Translations under genes and position numbers: made by a program
NCBI GenBank assembly: GCA_022791475.1
Contig: JAAVZD010000032.1
Span: forward strand, 1-9,169
Direction: 5' to 3'
DNA: 9,169 nt
From: Clostridia bacterium
Lineage (GTDB): Bacteria; Bacillota_A; Clostridia; TANB77; CAG-508
Shown here: positions 5,410 through 9,169 of the stretch, one piece after another
Numbering within the stretch: the stretch's first letter is position 1
How the letters are laid out: every line of letters starts with the position of its first letter
Notes under the pieces: generated by a model
What the model was told of the DNA's origin: nothing
The model's input: the letters and a program-made list of their open reading frames with translations, nothing else
The model's database searches: none

Positions 5410-5778
5410 ATGGCTCGTATAGCAGGAGTAGATTTACCTAGAGAAAAAAGAGTAGAAATAGGACTAACTTACATATATGGTATAGGACTAGCTAGTTCTC
5501 AAAAAATATTAAAAGAAGCTGGAGTTAATCCAGACACTAGAGTAAAAGACTTAACAGAAGACCAAGAGCAAGCAATAAGAAAAGCTATGGAAGGTTTCAC
5601 AGTAGAAGGTGACTTACGTAGAGAAGTAGCATTAAACATTAAAAGATTAATGGAAATAGGATGCTACAGAGGTTTAAGACATAGAAGAAACTTACCAGTA
5701 AGAGGACAAAGAACAAAAACTAATGCTCGTACAAGAAAAGGTCCAAGAAAATTAGTAAGCAAAAGCAAGAAAAAATAG
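5410..5778 (+). CDS. rpsM: 30S ribosomal protein S13
   Basis: S13 sits in the head of the small subunit and contacts the P-site tRNA and the large subunit. The 122-residue product starts [21 protein letters not shown], the family consensus. It has the helix-two-turn-helix region ([13 protein letters not shown]), the mid-segment [27 protein letters not shown], and the basic tail [18 protein letters not shown]. An in-frame ATG at 5392 would add six residues, but it overlaps the Shine-Dalgarno GGAGGTG (5394-5400). ATG 5410, nine bases after it and matching the conserved N-terminus, is the real start. It is the first gene of the alpha operon, behind an elaborate structured leader. Confidence 0.98.
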   Translation: MARIAGVDLPREKRVEIGLTYIYGIGLASSQKILKEAGVNPDTRVKDLTEDQEQAIRKAMEGFTVEGDLRREVALNIKRLMEIGCYRGLRHRRNLPVRGQRTKTNARTRKGPRKLVSKSKKK

Positions 5779-5810
5779 ATAGAAAATAAAAAAATAGGAG
5801 GAAAGACAAA

Positions 5811-6209
5811 ATGGCAAAACCTGTAACAAAAAGAACAACACCTAGAAGAAGAGATAGAAAAAATATCGAAAAAGGTATGGCTCATATCCATTCTAGCTTT
5901 AATAATACAATAGTTACAATAACAGATGTTCAAGGAAATGCAATTTCTTGGGCAAGTGCTGGAGAACTTGGATTCAAAGGTTCAAGAAAAAGTACACCAT
6001 TTGCAGCAGGAGAAGCTGCAGAAACAGCTGCAAAAGCAGCTATGGAACATGGACTAAAAACAGTAGAAGTATTTGTTAAAGGACCAGGTTCAGGTCGTGA
6101 AGCTGCAATCCGTTCATTACAAGCAACAGGATTAGAAATTAGTAGCATCAAAGACGTTACACCAATCCCACACAACGGATGTAGACCACCAAAAAGAAGA
6201 AGAGTATAG
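5811..6209 (+). CDS. rpsK: 30S ribosomal protein S11
   Basis: S11 lies on the 30S platform, binds 16S rRNA and helps form the mRNA exit channel. The 132-residue product has a basic N-terminus ([16 protein letters not shown]), the conserved [16 protein letters not shown] and [25 protein letters not shown] segments, and ends in the canonical [16 protein letters not shown]. An AGGAGG about nine bases upstream sets the start. It follows rpsM by only 32 bases, the tightest spacing in this operon. Confidence 0.98.
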   Translation: MAKPVTKRTTPRRRDRKNIEKGMAHIHSSFNNTIVTITDVQGNAISWASAGELGFKGSRKSTPFAAGEAAETAAKAAMEHGLKTVEVFVKGPGSGREAAIRSLQATGLEISSIKDVTPIPHNGCRPPKRRRV

Positions 6210-6212
6210 GAG

Positions 6213-6231
6213 TGCAATATTTCATATTGCA
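6213..6231 (+). other. Hairpin just after rpsK
   Basis: TGCAATAT (6213-6220) and ATATTGCA (6224-6231) form a perfect 8-bp stem with a TTC loop, four bases after the rpsK stop. It lacks a U-tract. It may be a processing or stability element between rpsK and rpsD. Confidence 0.4.
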
Positions 6232-6258
6232 ATGAATGATTAATAGTTAATAGTGAAT
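6231..6258. repeat. Heptamer tandem repeat, reverse orientation
   Basis: Four 7-base units (AATGAAT, GATTAAT, AGTTAAT, AGTGAAT) lie end to end between the rpsK hairpin and the rpsD leader element. On the minus strand they read ATTCACT, ATTAACT, ATTAATC and ATTCATT, the same family as 5054-5088. Confidence 0.6.
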
Positions 6259-6288
6259 AATAATTTGCTATTTACAATTAATTAATAG

Positions 6289-6368
6289 AAGTTAGGTGTA
6301 GGGGCTTAATCGGTTAGAAATCCCAATAAGGAATACCGAATTACGCACAGAATATCAAATAAACACCT
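6289..6368 (+). ncRNA. rpsD leader element, copy A of a paired stem-loop motif
   Basis: The element begins AAGTTAG and contains GGGGCTTAATCGGT (6301-6314) and ACCGAATTACG (6335-6345). TAATCGGT (6307-6314) pairs with ACCGAATTA (6335-6343), giving eight pairs with one bulged A at 6340. An outer helix joins AGGTGT (6294-6299) to ACACCT (6363-6368). The same core blocks recur upstream of rplQ at 8121-8197. CACCTT at 6364-6369 is also partly complementary to the rpsD Shine-Dalgarno AAGGAGG (6408-6414). It could be an r-protein-binding leader or a repeated insertion sequence; sequence alone does not decide. Confidence 0.55.
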
Positions 6369-6425
6369 TTAAAGATAAGAAAAATAGAGCTTATTAAAAA
6401 ATATGATAAGGAGGAAAAAGTAAAA

Positions 6426-7052
6426 ATGGCAAGATATAAAGATGAACAATGCCGTATTTGCCGTAGAGAAGGACAAAAGTTATTCTTAAAAGGTTCAAGA
6501 TGTTATACAGATAAATGTAGTATATCAAGAAGAAACTACGCTCCTGGACAAAATGGACAAAAAAGAAAGAAACTTTCAGAATATGGTACTCAATTAAGAG
6601 AAAAACAAAAAACAAAATCATTTTATGGTGTTAGTGAAAAGCAATTCAGAAAATATTTTGATATGGCTTCTAACACAAAAGGTAAAACTGGTGAAGTTTT
6701 ACTACAAATATTAGAAAGCAGATTAGATAATGTTGTATATAGACTAGGATATGGTTCTTCAAGAGCACAAGCAAGAATGCTTATAGTTCACGGTGCATTT
6801 GAAGTAAATGGTCACAAAGTAGATATACCATCTTATTTAGTAAAAGCAGGAGATGTAATAGCAGTAAGAGAAATTAGAAAAGACAATGGAGCAATAAAAC
6901 TAAATGTAGAAGAAAATGGAGCAAGACCAGTTCCAGAATGGCTAGAAAAAAATGTAGAAACTTTAAGTGGTAAAGTAGTAAGATTAGCAACAAGAGAAGA
7001 TGTTGACCTTCCAGTAGAAGAACATTTAATAGTAGAGCTTTACTCAAAATAA
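6426..7052 (+). CDS. rpsD: 30S ribosomal protein S4 (four-cysteine form)
   Basis: S4 is a primary 16S rRNA binder that nucleates 30S assembly, and in E. coli it represses the alpha operon. The 208-residue product has C9, C12, C26 and C31, the zinc-binding (C+) form. The conserved [19 protein letters not shown] and [12 protein letters not shown] segments follow. The S4 RNA-binding fold spans roughly residues 97-160 ([42 protein letters not shown]). ATG 6426 has AAGGAGG at 6408-6414 and gives the canonical MARY start. It follows a 216-base gap filled with a hairpin, heptamer repeats and a structured element. If S4 autoregulates here, these leader structures are the natural targets. Confidence 0.98.
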   Translation: MARYKDEQCRICRREGQKLFLKGSRCYTDKCSISRRNYAPGQNGQKRKKLSEYGTQLREKQKTKSFYGVSEKQFRKYFDMASNTKGKTGEVLLQILESRLDNVVYRLGYGSSRAQARMLIVHGAFEVNGHKVDIPSYLVKAGDVIAVREIRKDNGAIKLNVEENGARPVPEWLEKNVETLSGKVVRLATREDVDLPVEEHLIVELYSK

Positions 7053-7057
7053 TAATT

Positions 7058-7078
7058 AAAAAGATTTTAAAATCTTTA
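7058..7078 (+). other. AT-rich palindrome after rpsD
   Basis: AAAGATTTT and AAAATCTTT (about 7060-7077) are an uninterrupted palindrome that could fold as a short AAAGAT/ATCTTT hairpin right after the rpsD stop. It is weak and lacks a U-tract, so at most it is a leaky attenuator or processing site. Confidence 0.3.
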
Positions 7079-7094
7079 GAAATAATATATTATG

Positions 7095-7152
7095 TTTTAA
7101 GAAGTATAATAAAAAGGGTAGAAAAAATTAACCTAAGCTAAAACTTCTAAAA
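7095..7152 (+). other. Hairpin in the rpoA leader
   Basis: TTTTAAGAAGT (7095-7105) pairs with ACTTCTAAAA (7143-7152) over ten positions with one bulged A. It encloses an A-rich loop with an AGG/CCT pairing inside. The 3' arm ends one base before AGGAGGT (7154-7160), leaving the rpoA ribosome binding site open. It differs from the element before rpsD and rplQ. Confidence 0.4.
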
Positions 7153-7164
7153 TAGGAGGTAAAA

Positions 7165-8112
7165 ATGATAGAATTTGAAAAGCCAAATATTAAATGCTTA
7201 GAAATAGATAATGAAACAAATTATGCTAAATTCGTATGTGAACCATTAGAACGTGGTTATGGTGTTACAATAGGTAACTCATTAAGAAGAATATTACTTT
7301 CTTCATTACCAGGAGCAGCAATAACAAGCGTTAAAATAGAAGGTGTAGTTCACGAATTTTCTACAATACCAAATGTTGTAGAAGATGTACCAGAAATTAT
7401 AGTTAATTTAAAAATGGTAAGACTAAAACTTCATGAAAATGAAGAAAAAACAATTAGAATAGATATAAAAGGTGAAGGAGAAGTAAAAGCTGGGGATATA
7501 ATTACAGATGATAGTGTAGAAATATTAAACCCAGATTTACATATAGCAACACTTGCAGAAGGTGCACACCTTCAAATGGAAATGACAGCCCAAATAGGAA
7601 GAGGTTATAATTCAGCAGAAAAAAATAAGAAAGATGATATGCCTCTAAACGTATTACCAATAGATTCTATATATACACCAGTTAAGAAAGTAAACTACTC
7701 AGTAGAAAATACTAGAGTTGGTCAAAATATAGACTATGATAAATTAACAATAGAATTATGGACAGATGGTGGATTAGCACCATATGAAGCATTAAGTTTA
7801 GCAGCAAAAGTTATGACTGGACATTTAGAGCTATTTATAGACTTATCAGAAACAGCAAAAAATACACAAGTAATGATTGAAAAAGAAGAAAATAAGAAAG
7901 AAAAAGTTCTTGAAATGTCAATAGAAGACTTAGAACTATCTGTAAGATCATTCAACTGCTTAAAAAGAGCAAATATTTCAACTGTTGAAGATATAGCAAA
8001 AATGACAGAATCAGAAATGATGAAAGTTAGAAATTTAGGAAAGAAATCACTAGACGAAGTAGTAGCAAAATTACATTCACTAGGATTAGACTTTGCTAAA
8101 GAAGAAGATTAA
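7165..8112 (+). CDS. rpoA: DNA-directed RNA polymerase subunit alpha
   Basis: Alpha dimerises to start RNA polymerase assembly and its C-terminal domain contacts UP-element DNA and activators. The 315-residue product is of normal length. The N-terminal domain shows [22 protein letters not shown] (29-50), the dimerisation and beta-binding region, and [15 protein letters not shown] (61-75). A flexible Glu/Lys-rich linker lies at about 230-248 ([11 protein letters not shown] near its end). The C-terminal domain (about 249-311) keeps the DNA-binding residues R261 and N264 ([11 protein letters not shown]) and the helix-hairpin-helix [11 protein letters not shown] (289-299). The start has AGGAGGT (7154-7160) with a short four-base gap. 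It lies between rpsD and rplQ as usual, without the repeated leader element found before both of them. Confidence 0.98.
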   Translation: MIEFEKPNIKCLEIDNETNYAKFVCEPLERGYGVTIGNSLRRILLSSLPGAAITSVKIEGVVHEFSTIPNVVEDVPEIIVNLKMVRLKLHENEEKTIRIDIKGEGEVKAGDIITDDSVEILNPDLHIATLAEGAHLQMEMTAQIGRGYNSAEKNKKDDMPLNVLPIDSIYTPVKKVNYSVENTRVGQNIDYDKLTIELWTDGGLAPYEALSLAAKVMTGHLELFIDLSETAKNTQVMIEKEENKKEKVLEMSIEDLELSVRSFNCLKRANISTVEDIAKMTESEMMKVRNLGKKSLDEVVAKLHSLGLDFAKEED

Positions 8113-8120
8113 TAGATAGG

Positions 8121-8197
8121 AAGTTAGAAGTTAGATATAGGGGCTTAATCGGTAAGGAATACCAAAGAGAATTTACCGAATTACGTCCACTAGTATC
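8121..8197 (+). ncRNA. rplQ leader element, copy B of the paired stem-loop motif
   Basis: Two AAGTTAG units (8121-8134) precede GGGGCTTAATCGGT (8140-8153) and ACCGAATTACG (8175-8185), the same blocks as at 6301-6345. TAATCGGTAA (8146-8155) pairs with TTACCGAATTA (8173-8183) over ten positions with a bulged A at 8180, the same bulge as copy A. GATA (8134-8137) and TATC (8194-8197) give a short outer helix. The loop sequence differs from copy A but is nearly the same length (20 and 21 bases between CGGT and ACCG). CCTCC (8201-8205) just downstream complements the rplQ GGAGG (8223-8227). Confidence 0.55.
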
Positions 8198-8235
8198 CAA
8201 CCTCCAAACTCCAAGAAAAGAAGGAGGAGAAACAA

Positions 8236-8760
8236 GTGGCAACTAATAGAAAATTAGGTAGAACAACAGATATTCGTTTAGCTATGTTAAAATCAGGGTT
8301 AACAGATTTAATCTGGCATGAAAAAATAGAAACTACAGAAGCTAGAGCTAAAGAACTAAAAGCAATGGCAGATAGCATAATTTCTCTTGCTGTAAAAGAA
8401 AAAGATAACTTTGAAACAGTAGATGCAAAAGTTATAAAAGCAAAATTAGATAGCAAAGGAAATAAAGTAACAGAATTAGTAAAAAGCAAAAACGGAAAAG
8501 AATATTTAAAAGTAGTAAAAGAAGAAACTACTGAAAAAAGACAAAAAGATATGCCAACAAGATTAAATGCTAGAAGAAAAATGATGAAAATGTTAAATAA
8601 AGTAAAAGATGAAAAAGGAAATAATATAGACTTACCATCAAAATTATTTAATGAAATAGCACCAAAATATGAAGCAAGAGTAGGTGGCTACACAAGAATC
8701 ATCAAAAAAGGACCACGTAAAGGTGACTCAGCAGAAGTTGTTATATTAGAATTAGTTTAA
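8236..8760 (+). CDS. rplQ: 50S ribosomal protein L17 with an internal insertion
   Basis: L17 lies near the peptide exit tunnel of the large subunit. The start is GTG at 8236, with AAGGAGGAG (8221-8229) six bases upstream, giving the conserved [23 protein letters not shown]. The family signature [15 protein letters not shown] (28-42) and the C-terminal [38 protein letters not shown] are intact. At 174 residues it is clearly longer than the common 112-130. The extra length lies mainly at about residues 55-105, a Lys/Glu-rich segment between the two conserved halves. There is no frame break, so this is a lineage-specific insertion. It is the last gene of the alpha operon, followed by a strong terminator. 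Confidence 0.97.
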   Translation: MATNRKLGRTTDIRLAMLKSGLTDLIWHEKIETTEARAKELKAMADSIISLAVKEKDNFETVDAKVIKAKLDSKGNKVTELVKSKNGKEYLKVVKEETTEKRQKDMPTRLNARRKMMKMLNKVKDEKGNNIDLPSKLFNEIAPKYEARVGGYTRIIKKGPRKGDSAEVVILELV

Positions 8761-8770
8761 TAAAAATAAC

Positions 8771-8810
8771 AAAAATAAGAAGCCAAGTAAAACTTAGGCT
8801 TTTTATTTTT
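8771..8810 (+). terminator. Intrinsic terminator of the alpha operon
   Basis: AAAAATAAGAAGCCAAGT (8771-8788) pairs with ACTT-A-GGCTTTTTATTTTT (8792-8810) around an AAA loop, with one bulged A and one G-U pair. The 3' arm is U-rich with a GGC core. It starts 11 bases after the rplQ stop. Confidence 0.85.
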
Positions 8811-8880
8811 GCAAAAAAAGACATATAAAAAGGAAAAATAAATTATGTTAAAAGGCTATCAATTAAATTAATACATTTTA

Positions 8881-8909
8881 TTGTAATTAAAAGGTTAAAA
8901 ATATATAAT
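8881..8909 (+). promoter_or_regulatory. Promoter upstream of the truncated prepilin-like gene
   Basis: TTGTAA (8881-8886) is followed by a 17-base spacer and a perfect TATAAT (8904-8909). It lies about 42 bases before the ATG at 8951 and 70 bases after the alpha-operon terminator, so the fragment downstream has its own expression signal. Confidence 0.6.
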
Positions 8910-8950
8910 AATCCAAGAAAATAACGAAAAATGTAAGGAGAGAAGAACAA

Positions 8951-9106
8951 ATGAAGAGTAAAAAGTTAAAAGTAAATAGTAAAGACAGCAAATTCAAAGA
9001 ATTTGAAGGAATAACACTAATAGCTCTAATAATAACAATTTTATTCTCTTATGACGAAAAATTAAAATCTACTAATAGCAAAGGTTTCCTCCTACAAACA
9101 ATTTAG
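8951..9106 (+). pseudogene. Truncated prepilin-like protein (51 codons)
   Basis: ATG 8951, with TAAGGAGAG upstream (about 8935-8943) and a promoter at 8881, opens a 51-residue frame ending in TAG at 9104-9106. After a basic leader, residues 19-30 read EGITLIALIITI, the prepilin-type cleavage and helix motif shared with the gene at 2899. The helix then stops abruptly: instead of the expected VVLIILA-type continuation it reads LFSYDEKLKS and ends at residue 51. With the membrane helix cut to about ten residues it is probably non-functional, a remnant of this family broken by deletion or insertion after 9040. It carries Ala at the +5 position where true pilins have Glu. The remaining 63 bases of the window show no further gene. 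Confidence 0.65.
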
Positions 9107-9169
9107 TAATTTATAAATTTTCACATATTTAAAAGATGAATTGTAAAAAATAATAATACAATGTCATCT

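Noticed and set aside
6301..6345. Leader element as a T-box or known metabolite riboswitch
   Set aside because: There is no T-box AGGGTGGNACCGCG sequence, no specifier stem and no terminator/antiterminator pair, and I could not match a known riboswitch core.
8190..8489. 99-codon minus-strand open frame over the rplQ start
   Set aside because: It overlaps rplQ and its leader, and its hydrophobic Ser/Phe-rich content reflects the complement of Lys/Glu codons.
9107..9169. Possible continuation of the truncated prepilin-like gene
   Set aside because: The last 63 bases contain stops in the relevant frame and no recognisable helix or domain; a frameshift could not be located in what is visible.

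Overview
The window is the distal part of the spc ribosomal-protein operon followed by the whole alpha operon of an AT-rich, low-GC Gram-positive bacterium, most likely an uncultured or gut-type member of the Clostridia. The reasons are the gene order (rplO-secY-adk-map-infA-rpmJ-rpsM-rpsK-rpsD-rpoA-rplQ), strong GGAGG ribosome binding sites, heavy use of AGA, ATA and TTA codons, Firmicutes-like r-protein sequences (zinc-ribbon L36, four-cysteine S4), and prepilin-like proteins of the 'GITLIALIITI' type common in Clostridia. Only TAA and TAG stops are used, and tryptophan is encoded by TGG, so the standard bacterial code applies. Species cannot be fixed from this window.

Layout. Positions 2-133 hold the 3' end of rplO, followed at once by secY (134-1450), which begins with TTG and ends at a 12-bp bidirectional terminator. 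A small minus-strand gene with a WG-repeat-like segment (1489-1812) converges on that terminator. A divergent promoter region follows, then a 33-codon ORF that looks like the N-terminal stub of a DUF4160 protein (2071-2172). Its stop overlaps the start of a divergent, zinc-type adk (2172-2834). Next is a secreted prepilin-like gene (2899-3732), a long AT-rich hairpin terminator and an extended -10 promoter. This restarts transcription into map, infA, rpmJ, rpsM, rpsK, rpsD, rpoA and rplQ (3902-8760), which ends at a strong terminator. A new promoter then leads into a 51-codon truncated relative of the prepilin-like gene (8951-9106).

The normally continuous spc operon has therefore been opened between secY and map by accessory DNA and split into separately promoted units. 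The core genes cover protein export (SecY), nucleotide balance (Adk), N-terminal Met removal (Map), translation initiation (IF-1), ribosomal proteins L15, L36, S13, S11, S4 and L17, and the RNA polymerase alpha subunit.

The most interesting non-coding signals are in the alpha operon. The rpmJ-rpsM gap folds into two consecutive structured domains. The rpsD and rplQ leaders carry two copies of one related stem-loop element (GGGGCTTAATCGGT ... ACCGAATTACG) that I see nowhere else in the window, including the rpoA leader. In all three leaders a short pyrimidine tract next to the structure is complementary to the Shine-Dalgarno sequence. Together these suggest translational feedback control of r-protein genes that leaves rpoA out, though this is inference. 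Degenerate heptamer tandem repeats (ATTCACT/ATTAACT type) are scattered through the gaps.
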